NCBI GenBank assembly: GCA_016870155.1
Contig: VGCE01000002.1
Coordinates: 1-64,000 of the forward strand
DNA from: Actinomycetota bacterium
GTDB lineage: Bacteria; Actinomycetota; Thermoleophilia; Miltoncostaeales; Miltoncostaeaceae
Length of the DNA stretch: 64,000 bases
Reading direction: 5' to 3'
This document shows, piece by piece, positions 8,333 through 17,258 of this stretch. The notes below the pieces were generated by a model. It had not been told where the DNA came from and searched no databases. It saw only the letters and a program-made list of their open reading frames with translations. A program made the translations under genes and the position numbers. Every line of letters begins with the position of its first letter. Within the stretch, counting starts at the first letter, position 1.

Positions 8333-9574
8333 TTACTGGGGATTTTCCAAGTCGAGCCCGTTGTGGTGCAGGATGTGGCCCATCTTGTCGCGCTTGGTCT
8401 GCAGGTAGCGCGCGTTGTGGTCGCCGGGCTCCACCTCGATGGGCACCCGCTCCACCACCTTGAGGCCGTAGCCCTCGAGCCCCACGATCTTCTTGGGGTT
8501 GTTGGTGAGCTGCCGGATGGTGCTGAGCCCCAGGTCGACGAGGATCTGCGCCCCGATGCCGTAGTCACGCAGGTCGGCCGGGAAGCCCAGCTCGATGTTG
8601 GCCTCCACGGTGTCGCGGCCGGCGTCCTGCAGCTCGTAGGCGCGGAGCTTGTTGATGAGGCCGATGCCGCGGCCCTCCTGTGCGATGTACAGCAGCACGC
8701 CCTGGCCCTCGGCCTCGATCATCCGCAGCGCGGCATGCAGCTGGTCGCCGCAGTCGCAGCGCAGCGACCCGAACACGTCGCCGGTCATGCACTCGGAGTG
8801 CACGCGCACCAGGACGTCCTGCTTGCCCGCGACGTCGCCCTTCACCAGGGCCATGTGGTGCTTGCCGTCCACCGATGAGGTGTAGCCCACGGCCGTGAAC
8901 TCGCCGAACTCGGTGGGCAGCGGCACGGCCGCGCCGCGCTCGATGAGCCGCTCGGTACGACGGCGGTGCTCGATGAGGTCGGTGATGGTGACCATCTTCA
9001 GCCCGTGCTGCCGGGCGTAGCCGATGAGGTCGTCCACCCGGGCCATCTCGCCGTCGTCCTTCATGATCTCGCAGATGACACCGGAGGGGATCAGGCCCGC
9101 CATGCGCGCAAGGTCGACCGCCGCCTCGGTGTGGCCCGCCCGCTCGAGCACGCCACCGGCCTTCGCCCGCAACGGAAAGACATGGCCGGGCTTCACGAGG
9201 TCGCCGGCCGCAGAATCCGGGTCGATGGCCACCATGATCGTGCGCGATCGATCGGGCGCGCTGATGCCGGTCGTGATGCCCTCGCGGGCCTCGATGCTCT
9301 CGGTGAACGCGGTGCCCAGCGGCGTCTCATTGCGCTTCACCTGCTGCATCAGGCCCAACTGCTCGCAGCGCTCCTCGGTGAGCGCCAGGCACACCAGCCC
9401 ACGACCATGAGTGATCATGAAATTCACCGCGTCGGGAGTGGCGAACTGCCCCGCGATCACCAGATCGCCCTCGTTCTCGCGGTCCTCGGAGTCGACCACC
9501 ACGACCATGCGGCCGGCGCGGATGTCCTCGATGGCCTCCTCGATCGAGGAGAACGGCGTGGTGGTGGTGCTCAG
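8333..9574 (-). CDS. ribBA: Bifunctional DHBP synthase / GTP cyclohydrolase II
   Basis: The enzyme makes 3,4-dihydroxy-2-butanone 4-phosphate from ribulose 5-phosphate (N-terminal half, about 1-222) and opens GTP to the pyrimidine precursor (C-terminal half, about 223-413), feeding both branches of riboflavin synthesis. DHBP motifs [11 protein letters not shown] and [13 protein letters not shown] are intact. The cyclohydrolase zinc cysteines are C262, C273 and C275, followed by [17 protein letters not shown]. The first ATG (9508) would delete the conserved helix [14 protein letters not shown]. The frame upstream has no ATG, GTG or TTG, only a CTG at 9574 that overlaps the ribE stop (CTGA) and follows GGGGGAGGA by 5 nt, so CTG is taken as the start (413 residues). 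It is the last gene of the def-to-ribBA operon. Confidence 0.93.
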   Translation of the reverse strand: MSTTTTPFSSIEEAIEDIRAGRMVVVVDSEDRENEGDLVIAGQFATPDAVNFMITHGRGLVCLALTEERCEQLGLMQQVKRNETPLGTAFTESIEAREGITTGISAPDRSRTIMVAIDPDSAAGDLVKPGHVFPLRAKAGGVLERAGHTEAAVDLARMAGLIPSGVICEIMKDDGEMARVDDLIGYARQHGLKMVTITDLIEHRRRTERLIERGAAVPLPTEFGEFTAVGYTSSVDGKHHMALVKGDVAGKQDVLVRVHSECMTGDVFGSLRCDCGDQLHAALRMIEAEGQGVLLYIAQEGRGIGLINKLRAYELQDAGRDTVEANIELGFPADLRDYGIGAQILVDLGLSTIRQLTNNPKKIVGLEGYGLKVVERVPIEVEPGDHNARYLQTKRDKMGHILHHNGLDLENPQ

Positions 9575-10182
9575 GAGGGTCCTCCCCCATCGATGTGCGG
9601 GCGCACGAGCGCCTCCACGTACTTTGCCACCACGTCGGCCTCGAGGTTGACTCTTCGGCCCACGGCCTGCGGGCCGAGGGTGGTCATCTCCATGGTGTGC
9701 GGAATCAGGGCGATGGTGAATCCTCCGGAATCGCGCGTGGCCACCGTGAGGCTCACGCCATCCACGGTGATGCTGCCCTTCTCCACCACGTAGCGCAGCA
9801 CCTCATCCGGGGCGGCCACCGACATCATCACCCCATCGCCCTCGGGCGTGGTGCCGCTCACGGTGCCGGTGCCGTCCACGTGCCCCTGCACGATGTGGCC
9901 GCCGAGGCGGTCTCCCACGCGCATCGCGCGCTCGAGGTTCACCCGGTCGCCGGGCTCGCGGTCACCCACCGAGGTCCGGCGCAGGGTCTCCTCCACGCAG
10001 TCGACGGCGAACCAGTCGTCGCCCATCTCCACCACGGTGAGGCACGCGCCGTTCACCGATACCGAGTCGCCGATGGCGAGGCCGTCACGCACGGCGTCGC
10101 AGCCGATCACCAGCCGAGCGCCCGCAGCGCTGGGGGTGCGCTCGCGCACCGTGCCCATCTCCTCCACCAGACCCGTGAACAC
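9571..10182 (-). CDS. ribE: Riboflavin synthase alpha subunit
   Basis: The enzyme dismutates two lumazine molecules to riboflavin. The 203-residue protein begins with the diagnostic MFTGLVEE (GTG start at 10182) and contains the usual two tandem lumazine-binding barrels (about 1-97 and 98-195), with [11 protein letters not shown] in the first and [11 protein letters not shown] in the second. It follows ribD by 4 bp, and its stop overlaps the non-ATG start of ribBA. Confidence 0.96.
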   Translation of the reverse strand: MFTGLVEEMGTVRERTPSAAGARLVIGCDAVRDGLAIGDSVSVNGACLTVVEMGDDWFAVDCVEETLRRTSVGDREPGDRVNLERAMRVGDRLGGHIVQGHVDGTGTVSGTTPEGDGVMMSVAAPDEVLRYVVEKGSITVDGVSLTVATRDSGGFTIALIPHTMEMTTLGPQAVGRRVNLEADVVAKYVEALVRPHIDGGGPS

Positions 10183-10186
10183 CCGA

Positions 10187-11332
10187 TCAGCCCTCCCCGG
10201 GAACGGGCCGCAACCGGCCCATCACCAGTACATCATCGCCGAGGCGCTCCACGCGTGGCGAGCGGATGCGCGGGGCATCGGCGATCTGGTCGGCGCCATG
10301 GCCGCGCGCGGCCATGGGCGCCCCGTCGCCACCGATCACCATGGGCGCCACCACCCAGGCCAGCACGTCGACCAGGTGGGCATCGAGCATGGCCCCGGCA
10401 ATCGTGGGGCCGCCCTCCACCAGCACCGACTGCACGTCGCGACGACCCAGGGCGTCGAGCGCCTGCGCCAGGTAGTCGGCTCCGTGGTCGGCGTCGGTCA
10501 GGTCCACCTCTGCCCCGGCGGCGCGCAGGGCATCAACCCGCCCGGCATCAGCCGCCGGCCCGGCCACCACCAGTAGCGGGGCCTCGTGGGTGCTCGCGAG
10601 CAGCGCGCAATCCGTTGACAGCCGCGCGTGGGGGTCGAGCACCACGCGCAGCGCCACGCGGCCGCCCGGCACCGGGACGTCCCGCGCGGTGAGCATGGGG
10701 TCGTCGGCCACGGCGGTGCCGATGCCCACCGCAACGGCGTCGCTCTCGGCGCGCCAGCGGTGCACCAGGGCCCGGGCCTCGGGGCCCGAAATCCACCGCG
10801 TGTTGCCCGTGCGCGTGGCCACGCGGCCGTCGAGCGAGGCGGCCATCTTCAGCAGCACCTCGGGACGCCCCGTGGCCGCCCATGTGAGGAACGCCGACGC
10901 CGCCTCGCGGGCGCGCACCGCGTCCTCACCATCGGCCACCGCCACCTCGATGCCGGCGTCCTGCAGCACCCGCACGCCCTCACCGCGGGTCCTCTCGAGG
11001 GGGTCGAGCGCACCCACCACCACCCGCGCGATGCCGGCGTCGATGATGGCCTGCGTGCAGGGCCCGGTGCGGCCGGTGTGGCTGCAGGGCTCGAGCGTGC
11101 ACACCAGCGTGGCGCCGCGGGCGGCATCACCGGCGGCGGCGATGGCCACGGGCTCGGCGTGCGGCAGGCCGGGACCGTCGTGCCAGCCCTCCCCCACCAC
11201 CTCATCGCCCCGGATGATCACCGCGCCCACCGACGGATTGGGGCTCACGTGCCCGCGCGCCCGCTGCGCGAGCTCGCACGCGCGGATGAGCTGGGTGCGC
11301 TCGGCGGTGCTGGGACGCCCGGGAGGGCTCAC
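10187..11332 (-). CDS. ribD: Bifunctional diaminohydroxyphosphoribosylaminopyrimidine deaminase / reductase
   Basis: RibD carries out the second and third steps of the GTP branch of riboflavin synthesis. The 381-residue protein has an N-terminal cytidine-deaminase-like domain with zinc ligands H58 (HAE) and C83/C92 (PCSHTGRTGPC), and a C-terminal DHFR-like reductase domain with LKMAASLDGRVA and VEGGPTIAG. The GTG at 11332 overlaps the rpe stop by 4 bp (GTGA); longer versions of the frame only shadow rpe. Confidence 0.95.
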   Translation of the reverse strand: MSPPGRPSTAERTQLIRACELAQRARGHVSPNPSVGAVIIRGDEVVGEGWHDGPGLPHAEPVAIAAAGDAARGATLVCTLEPCSHTGRTGPCTQAIIDAGIARVVVGALDPLERTRGEGVRVLQDAGIEVAVADGEDAVRAREAASAFLTWAATGRPEVLLKMAASLDGRVATRTGNTRWISGPEARALVHRWRAESDAVAVGIGTAVADDPMLTARDVPVPGGRVALRVVLDPHARLSTDCALLASTHEAPLLVVAGPAADAGRVDALRAAGAEVDLTDADHGADYLAQALDALGRRDVQSVLVEGGPTIAGAMLDAHLVDVLAWVVAPMVIGGDGAPMAARGHGADQIADAPRIRSPRVERLGDDVLVMGRLRPVPGEG

Positions 11333-12003
11333 GCCGATGCGACCCGCTCCGCGAGGTCGTCGTAGGAGGCCACCGGGTCGTCGGCCCCGAAGATGGCCGA
11401 CGCGGACACCAGCAGGTCGGCGCCCGACGCCCGGGCATCCGCGATGTTCGCCGGGCCGATGCCGCCATCCACCTGCACCGCCGCGCGCGGCGGCAGCATG
11501 TCGCGCAGCGCGCCGAGCCGCCCGAGGGTCTCGGGGATGAACGACTGGCCGCTGAACCCGGGGTTCACGCCCATGCAGTTGACGTAGTCGAGGCGGTCCA
11601 CCAGCGGCGCCACCACCTCGAGCGGCGTTCCCGGGTTGATCGCCAGCCCCGCCAGGCACCCGGCCTCGCGGATCTCGCCGAGCAGCTGGTGCGGATGCGG
11701 GTCGGCCTCCACGTGCACGCTCACCATGTCGGCGTGCGGGGCGTACCACCCGATGGCCTCGCGGGGGGCCTCGACCATGAGGTGCACGTCCACCAGCCCG
11801 CCGCGCGGGCGCACCAGCGACGCGACGCCCCGGGTGGTCCCGGTGCCGAGCATGAGGTTGGGCACGAAGCGGCCGTCCATGACGTCCACGTGGAACACCC
11901 GCGCGCCGGCCTCGAGCAGCGCGGACAGCTGTTCGCCGAGCCGCAGGGGGTCTGCGGACATCAACGAGGGGCACACCGCGGGAGTGGCGGGCGTCTCGGG
12001 CAT
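11329..12003 (-). CDS. rpe: Ribulose-phosphate 3-epimerase
   Basis: A 224-residue TIM barrel interconverting ribulose 5-phosphate and xylulose 5-phosphate. Family motifs are CPSLMSAD, HVDVMDGRFVPN, DVHLMVE, MGVNPGFSGQSF and QVDGGI. The ATG at 12003 starts 11 bp after the rsmB stop. Its place directly before ribD fits its product pool, since ribulose 5-phosphate is a RibBA substrate. Confidence 0.95.
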   Translation of the reverse strand: MPETPATPAVCPSLMSADPLRLGEQLSALLEAGARVFHVDVMDGRFVPNLMLGTGTTRGVASLVRPRGGLVDVHLMVEAPREAIGWYAPHADMVSVHVEADPHPHQLLGEIREAGCLAGLAINPGTPLEVVAPLVDRLDYVNCMGVNPGFSGQSFIPETLGRLGALRDMLPPRAAVQVDGGIGPANIADARASGADLLVSASAIFGADDPVASYDDLAERVASA

Positions 12004-12013
12004 CGGCGGCAGG

Positions 12014-13363
12014 TTATCGGCCCCGGAGCCTGGCCACGAAGAAGCCATCGGTGCCGTGTACGTGGGGCAGCAGGCGAAGCGCGCCCGGCAGGTGCGGCGA
12101 TGCCATGTGCGGGAACTCGCCCGAGAGGTCATCCACCTCGGCGCCGGACGCCTGCACCACGTCCTCATCCTCCTGCCGCAGGAGGCTGCAGGTGGAGTAC
12201 ACCAACCGCCCGCCGGGGCGCACCACCTCGAGCGCCCGCGCCAGCAGCCCCCGCTGTATCTCCACCAGCGGGGCCAGGGCCTCCTCGCGCCGGCGCCAGC
12301 GGGCGTCGGGGCGGGACGCCAGCACACCGGTACCCGTGCAGGGGGCGTCCACGAGCACGGCGTCGAATGGCCCGCCCGGCAGCGCGACCTCGCGGCCGTC
12401 GCCCTCCACCACGGTCATCGTGGCGCCCATGCGCCGTGCGGTGTCCCGCAGCGCCCGGGCCCGGGCGGGGTGGAGCTCCACCGCCACGATATCGGCCTCG
12501 CCACCGGCCAACGCCGCCAACTGGGTCGCCTTGGCGCCCGGCGCCGCGCAGAGGTCGAGCACCCGCTCGCCCGGCTGGGGCATGAGCGCCCGCGCGGGGA
12601 TCATCGACGCCCGGCTCTGGGCCATCACCCGGCCCTCCGCCCATGCCGTGCAGTCCTCGAGCGCGAACGGCGCCTGCAGCACCATGGCCTCGGGGATGAG
12701 CGGGTCAGGCAGCCAGGGCGGGAGCTCCGCCTCGATGTCCTCGCGCGGCCCGCGCAGGGTGTTGCAGCGCACGGCCGATTCGGGCGCCACGTTGGCGGCC
12801 GCCATCACGGCCTCGGCATCCGCCGGGCCAAGCGACTCCACGAGCCCCCGGGCGATCCAGTCCGGGAATGAGTGGCGCAGTGCGGTGTCCGCGGGGTCGA
12901 TGGCCGCGATGCGCGCCTTGCTGTCATCGGCGATGCGCCTCAGGATCGCGTTGACCAGGCCCGCGCGCGCAGACTCCTTGCCGCGCGGGCCGGGAAGCGA
13001 CCGCGCGAGCGTGGCCGCCTCGTTGACGGCCGCGAAGTCGGGGGTGCCGTCGGACGAGATGATCTCGTAGGCGCCCAGGCGCAGCACGTCGCGCACCTCG
13101 GGCTCGATGCGATCGGGCCTTTCGGCCACTCCGTCGATGAGCCAGTCGAGAAGGCGCCGCATCTGCACCGCGCCGTAGGCGAGGCGCTGCGCCTGCTGGC
13201 GGTCGCGGGGGTTCACCCGTGCGCGGGCACACTCGGCCGTGAGCGCCCGGTCGGCATACGCGCCATCGTCCACGCGGCGCAGCACCCCGAGCGCGATGCG
13301 CCGGGCGGGCGATGCCTGGGCGCGCGGCGCGCGCGGGTTACGCGGACGTGAGCGCGAGCTCAC
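12014..13363 (-). CDS. rsmB: 16S rRNA (cytosine-967-C5)-methyltransferase
   Basis: A 449-residue protein with an N-terminal NusB-like RNA-binding domain (about 18-150) and a C-terminal SAM methyltransferase. The SAM loop is LDLCAAPGAKATQ, and the two catalytic-loop cysteines lie in DAPCTGTG and STCSL. The GTG at 13363 overlaps the 3' end of fmt by 26 bp; the first 18 residues are basic and low-complexity. The def-fmt-rsmB order is common in bacteria. Confidence 0.95.
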   Translation of the reverse strand: MSSRSRPRNPRAPRAQASPARRIALGVLRRVDDGAYADRALTAECARARVNPRDRQQAQRLAYGAVQMRRLLDWLIDGVAERPDRIEPEVRDVLRLGAYEIISSDGTPDFAAVNEAATLARSLPGPRGKESARAGLVNAILRRIADDSKARIAAIDPADTALRHSFPDWIARGLVESLGPADAEAVMAAANVAPESAVRCNTLRGPREDIEAELPPWLPDPLIPEAMVLQAPFALEDCTAWAEGRVMAQSRASMIPARALMPQPGERVLDLCAAPGAKATQLAALAGGEADIVAVELHPARARALRDTARRMGATMTVVEGDGREVALPGGPFDAVLVDAPCTGTGVLASRPDARWRRREEALAPLVEIQRGLLARALEVVRPGGRLVYSTCSLLRQEDEDVVQASGAEVDDLSGEFPHMASPHLPGALRLLPHVHGTDGFFVARLRGR

Positions 13364-14249
13364 CGCGATACCCCCTCAGGAAGGCGTCGGCATGCATGCG
13401 GGCCTTGCCGGGCGGCTGCAGCTCCACGATCTCCAGGCCTCCCGATGCCGTTCCCAGCACCAGCCGGCCGGAGTCGCGCACCAGCCCGGGCACCGCCGCC
13501 GCATTGGTGGGCTTCACCGTCCACACCTTGAACTGCTGGCCGTCGATGCCCAGCGTGGCGCCGATGTGCGGCGAGAGGGCGCGCACCTGGTCGCGGATCT
13601 CCACGGCCGTGCGCGACGGCTTGATGGGGCGATCCTCATCGGTGATCTTCGGCGCCAGCGACGATCCCTCGCCCGGCTGCGGCGTGCTCACGAGGGTGCC
13701 CGCCTCGATGGCATCGAGCGCCCGCACCACCGCGGGGCCGGACGCCCCGGCCATCTTCATCAGCAGCGCCCCGGCATCGTCGTCGCGGGCGAGCGCCACG
13801 GGCACGGCCTCGATGATCGGCCCGGTGTCGAGGCCGGCGTCCATCAGCATGATCGTGGTGCCGGTCTGCTCCACTCCGTCCATGAGCTGGCGCTCCACGG
13901 GCGCTGCGCCGCGGTACAGCGGCAGCAGCGAGTAGTGGACGTTCACGCAGGGCCAGCCATCCAGCACGTCATCCTTGAGGATCTGCCCGAACGCGGCCAC
14001 CACCAGGGCCCCGGCATCGGCTTGGCGCATTACCTCGAGCGCCTCCGGGGCGTTGATGCTGGCGGGCTTGAGGGTGGCGATGCCGGCCGCATCCGCGGCC
14101 TCGCCCACCGGCGTGGGCGCCGGGGTGCGTCCGCGGCCGCGCGGGCGATCCTCGCGGGTGATCGCCAGCACCACCTCGTGGGGCGAGTCGAGGAGCGCCC
14201 TCAGCACCGGCACGGCGGGCGCGGGGCTGCCGGCGAACATGACCCTCAT
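13338..14249 (-). CDS. fmt: Methionyl-tRNA formyltransferase
   Basis: Fmt formylates initiator Met-tRNA using 10-formyltetrahydrofolate. The 303-residue protein starts MRVMFAGSPAPAVP and contains the catalytic Asn-His segment NVHYSLLPLYRGAAP with the Asp of GLDTGP. The C-terminal OB-like domain is present (about 205-303). The start is the ATG at 14249, 11 bp after the def stop; the frame upstream of it overlaps def and is not needed. Confidence 0.95.
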   Translation of the reverse strand: MRVMFAGSPAPAVPVLRALLDSPHEVVLAITREDRPRGRGRTPAPTPVGEAADAAGIATLKPASINAPEALEVMRQADAGALVVAAFGQILKDDVLDGWPCVNVHYSLLPLYRGAAPVERQLMDGVEQTGTTIMLMDAGLDTGPIIEAVPVALARDDDAGALLMKMAGASGPAVVRALDAIEAGTLVSTPQPGEGSSLAPKITDEDRPIKPSRTAVEIRDQVRALSPHIGATLGIDGQQFKVWTVKPTNAAAVPGLVRDSGRLVLGTASGGLEIVELQPPGKARMHADAFLRGYRGELALTSA

Positions 14250-14260
14250 GGGAACGGGCG

Positions 14261-14812
14261 CTAGGCGCTCGGGAGCAGCGACTCGCGCAGCTCGGCGAGG
14301 GCGGCCCGGCGGTCCTCGGGCGTGGCGCGGTCGAGCATGAGAATCCCGTCGAGGTGGTCGATCTCGTGCTGCACCACGCGCGCGGCGAATCCTTCCAGAT
14401 CGGCCTCGAACTCGGTGCCGTTGAGGTCCTGCGCCCTGATGCGGATCTCCACCGCCCGTGAGACGTCCACGTTCACCTCGCCGATCGAGAGGCATCCCTC
14501 GATCGCGATGTCCTCCTCGTCGCTGCGGCTGATGATCTCGGGATTCACCAGCGCGTGCGCGGGCTCGTCCTCATACGGCTGCACCACGATGAGTCGCCGC
14601 AGGCGCCCAAGCTGCGGCGCCGCCAGGCCCACCCCGCGGCCGTCGTCCATCAGGCGCACCATCTCGTGCACCTCGGCCACCAGCGCCTCGTCAAACACCT
14701 CTACGCGATCGGCGGGCGTGCGCAGCACGGGGTCGCCGTACTGGCGGATGAATTCCAGCGCTGCAAGCCGTGCGGCCTCGCGCTCGGGGTCCTCGAAGGA
14801 GCGTCGCGACAT
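14261..14812 (-). CDS. def: Peptide deformylase
   Basis: A metalloenzyme that removes the N-formyl group from nascent proteins. The 183-residue protein has all three motifs: GVGLAAPQ, EGCLSI and HEIDHL (metal ligands Cys, His, His). It heads the def-fmt-rsmB-rpe-ribD-ribE-ribBA gene string. There is no Shine-Dalgarno sequence before the ATG at 14812, but TAGCCT lies 6 nt upstream, which suggests a leaderless transcript. Confidence 0.96.
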   Translation of the reverse strand: MSRRSFEDPEREAARLAALEFIRQYGDPVLRTPADRVEVFDEALVAEVHEMVRLMDDGRGVGLAAPQLGRLRRLIVVQPYEDEPAHALVNPEIISRSDEEDIAIEGCLSIGEVNVDVSRAVEIRIRAQDLNGTEFEADLEGFAARVVQHEIDHLDGILMLDRATPEDRRAALAELRESLLPSA

Positions 14813-14818
14813 GGCTTC

Positions 14819-14824
14819 AGGCTA
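14819..14824 (-). promoter_or_regulatory. -10 box for the def operon
   Basis: TAGCCT on the minus strand ends 6 nt before the def ATG, matching the TANNNT plus short gap pattern seen at other operon heads in this window. Transcription would start at about the start codon. Confidence 0.5.
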
Positions 14825-14878
14825 CCACCGAGCCGAGGTTGCTCGGTGGGCCCCACAAGGCCCGCAACTGGCTGCATA

Positions 14879-14911
14879 CGTGCCCCGGGCTTGGCTGGAC
14901 ACGGGGGCACG
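14879..14911 (-). terminator. Possible terminator after the kinase gene
   Basis: An 8-bp perfect stem CGTGCCCC/GGGGCACG with a 17-nt loop lies about 35 bp beyond the kinase stop, between that gene and the def promoter. No T-run follows, so termination is only inferred. Confidence 0.35.
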
Positions 14912-14945
14912 CCGCGGCTCTCCCCGGTTCCCGGAGGTTCGGGCC

Positions 14946-16373
14946 CTAGCTCGGGGCGAGCAGCGAGGCCGGGCGGGACGCCGAGATCGCGTCCGCATAC
15001 CTGGCAGGGGCTGCGTTGGTGCCTCTCAACACCAAGACGCGGTCGGGGGATCCCGCTTGCGCGCCCGGCACCTGGGCGATAGCCCAGGTGTCACCCAACT
15101 GCAGGAAGTCGCCCTTCGCGCGGGCGATCGCCGCCGTGCCGCCGCCCTTAAGGTCAACCTCGATCACATCGAGGCCGCGACCTTCGAGCGCTGCCACGGT
15201 TGCCGCTGCGATTCCTGCTGCGGTTCGGCCGGTGCCTGCATTCACCGCGAACGCGCTGGCGTCGTCCAGCGAGGTCGCCGCCACGCGATCTGCCGCGGTG
15301 GCGCCCGGCACCGCGCCGCGCGGGGCCTCGCTGCCAGCCACCTCGCCGTCGGGCGTGGGGATCGCCGCCAGCGGCGGGCGCGCCGGGGCCGTCGTGGCCT
15401 CGGGGCCCGATGCGCTCATCAGCGCGAAGGCGCCCACCGCTCCACCGACCAGCAGCACCGATGCCGCCGCCAGCGAGGCGAACCCCATTCCCCGGCGCGC
15501 CGCGGGCGATGACCCCACCGCCCCATAGGGCATGGTGGAGTCGGGGCGCGGCATCGCGGAATCCAGGGCATCCACCAGCGCGGTGGCGCTGCGCGGACGA
15601 TCGCGGGGGTCCTTGGCCAGGCCCGCCTGCAGCGCCTTCTCGGCGCGGCGGGGAAGGTCGGGGCGTATCGACCGCGCGCGCGGCGGGATGCGCTCGAGGT
15701 GCGCGAACAGCACCGTGCCCACCTCGCCATCGGGGAACGGCCGACGGCCCGTGAGGCACTCGAAGGCCATGCAGGTGAACGCGTACAGGTCGGCTGCGGG
15801 ACGGGCGCGGCCCCCGCCGATCACCTCCGGCGCCATGTATGCAGCCGTGCCGATCATCTGGCCGGGCACCGTCGTGGTGCTGCCCACCGCGCGGGCCACG
15901 CCGAAGTCGGCGAGCCATGCGTGGCCGTCGGGCTCCAGCAGCACGTTCTCGGGCTTCACGTCGCGGTGCAGGCGCCCCTCGGCGTGGGCGGCGTCAAGAG
16001 CCGACGCCACCTGCCGCAATATCGCCAGTGCCCCATCGGGATGCAGCGGCCCCTGCGCCAGCCGATCAGCCAGCGTGCCGCCACGCGCGAGGTGCATGAC
16101 GATCCAGCCGGTGCCGTCCGACTCGCCGAAATCGAGGACGGGGATCACGTTGGGGTGATCCAGCGCGGTGAGCGCCTCGCACTCCCTGCGGAAGCGCATG
16201 CGGAACGCCGGGTCGTCCCACACATGCGGGTGGAAGAGCTTTATCGCCACCTCGCGCCCCAGCGACACATGGGTGGCGCGGTGCACGGTGGCCTGGCCGC
16301 CGCGGGCGATGGGCTCGCCGACGGCCCACCGGCCGGCGACGATGCCCTGAGTGGCGCCCGCGCCGGCCGTGAT
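14946..16373 (-). CDS. Membrane-anchored Ser/Thr protein kinase (PknB-like, no PASTA)
   Basis: A 475-residue Hanks-type kinase. The glycine-rich loop is ARGGQATVHRA (about 23-33), the ATP lysine is K45 (VAIK), the catalytic loop HRDVKPEN starts at H136 and the DFG motif at D156. A single transmembrane helix lies at about 297-318, with a 155-residue outer domain that lacks PASTA repeats and is unrecognised. The frame has no ATG, GTG or TTG between the upstream gene and the P-loop. An ATC at 16373, 5 nt after the GAGG of a GAGGAAGAGG sequence and 2 nt after the previous stop, is the most likely start. It is the fourth gene of metK-priA-unknown-kinase and probably signals envelope state; substrates are unknown. 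Confidence 0.88.
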   Translation of the reverse strand: MTAGAGATQGIVAGRWAVGEPIARGGQATVHRATHVSLGREVAIKLFHPHVWDDPAFRMRFRRECEALTALDHPNVIPVLDFGESDGTGWIVMHLARGGTLADRLAQGPLHPDGALAILRQVASALDAAHAEGRLHRDVKPENVLLEPDGHAWLADFGVARAVGSTTTVPGQMIGTAAYMAPEVIGGGRARPAADLYAFTCMAFECLTGRRPFPDGEVGTVLFAHLERIPPRARSIRPDLPRRAEKALQAGLAKDPRDRPRSATALVDALDSAMPRPDSTMPYGAVGSSPAARRGMGFASLAAASVLLVGGAVGAFALMSASGPEATTAPARPPLAAIPTPDGEVAGSEAPRGAVPGATAADRVAATSLDDASAFAVNAGTGRTAAGIAAATVAALEGRGLDVIEVDLKGGGTAAIARAKGDFLQLGDTWAIAQVPGAQAGSPDRVLVLRGTNAAPARYADAISASRPASLLAPS

Positions 16374-16375
16374 GG

Positions 16376-17197
16376 CTACCTCTTCCTCGGGAGGATGCGC
16401 CGGGCCACCGCCAGGGAGCCCGATGCGGCGGCGTCCCAGTCGGCGTCCGACCCGATGGCCACGTCGCCCCGGCCCTCGAGCACCAGGCGGGCCGACCCAC
16501 CGCGGATGATCAGCTCGGCCTTGGTGTCGCCGGTGCGCGGGAAGATCGCCGTGGCGCCGTCGGGCGCCTGATCGATGCGCGGGGCCGGCGAGAGGTCGTT
16601 GAGCCCGAAGAAGGCCGCGGTGACGGCCTCGCGGGCCTCGGGCGGCACGGTGGGCACGATGTCCTCGAGGCGGTAGAGCTCGGCTACGTTGGGCGTGAGG
16701 AAGTACTCGGCCTGCTGCAGCACGGCGAGGTCCACGCCCTCGGCCCTCCCGCGCTCCGGGCGCTCCTGTACCCAGTCGCGCACGCGCAGCCACGAGCAGT
16801 AGCGCGTCTCGGCGCCGGGGCCGGCGACGGCGTCCATGTAGGGGCCGGGCTTGCGGTCGGCGGTGATGCCCATCACGATGATGCGACCGTAGCCCGACAT
16901 GGCCCCCGCGGCGAGCACCAGGCGGTCGGATAGGTCGCCCTGGAACGTCAGCGACGTCTGGATGACCAGCGCCCAGGCCCTGTCGCGGTGCTGCACCACG
17001 ATGTCGATGACGTCGTCACCGGCCGGCACGAACTCGCGCACGATGGCCGTGTCGACGCCCTCGATGTCCTCGTCGAGGAACTCTCGCATGAGCGCGGTGC
17101 GGTGGTCGGTGCCGCACAGGGCGAGTACGGACGCCAGGACGTGGGTCCACTGTGCGCGGGGCCCGGACTGGGACGCGAAGATTCGCGGGGCAGGCAT
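16376..17197 (-). CDS. Unknown protein, degenerate PD-(D/E)XK-like N-terminal part
   Basis: A 273-residue protein of no family I can name. The ATG at 17197 follows GAGGA by about 8 nt. Residues about 15-115 look like a PD-(D/E)XK nuclease-like core: helices, then VREFVPAGDDVIDIVV, then WALVIQTS where an active enzyme would have an E-x-K, then GRIIVMGIT. The key Glu/Lys are replaced by Gln/Ser, so catalysis is doubtful. The last 55 residues form a separate beta-rich segment (AELIIRGGSARLVLEGRGD). Its stop lies 2 bp before the ATC start of the kinase, so the two are translationally coupled and may work together. The fold call is by eye only. Confidence 0.6.
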   Translation of the reverse strand: MPAPRIFASQSGPRAQWTHVLASVLALCGTDHRTALMREFLDEDIEGVDTAIVREFVPAGDDVIDIVVQHRDRAWALVIQTSLTFQGDLSDRLVLAAGAMSGYGRIIVMGITADRKPGPYMDAVAGPGAETRYCSWLRVRDWVQERPERGRAEGVDLAVLQQAEYFLTPNVAELYRLEDIVPTVPPEAREAVTAAFFGLNDLSPAPRIDQAPDGATAIFPRTGDTKAELIIRGGSARLVLEGRGDVAIGSDADWDAAASGSLAVARRILPRKR

Positions 17198-17258
17198 CGG
17201 AAGGTCCTCGTGTAGGTGGTTTTGCCGGGGGCAGGGTAGCGGTAAGGCGGGGCCGTTT

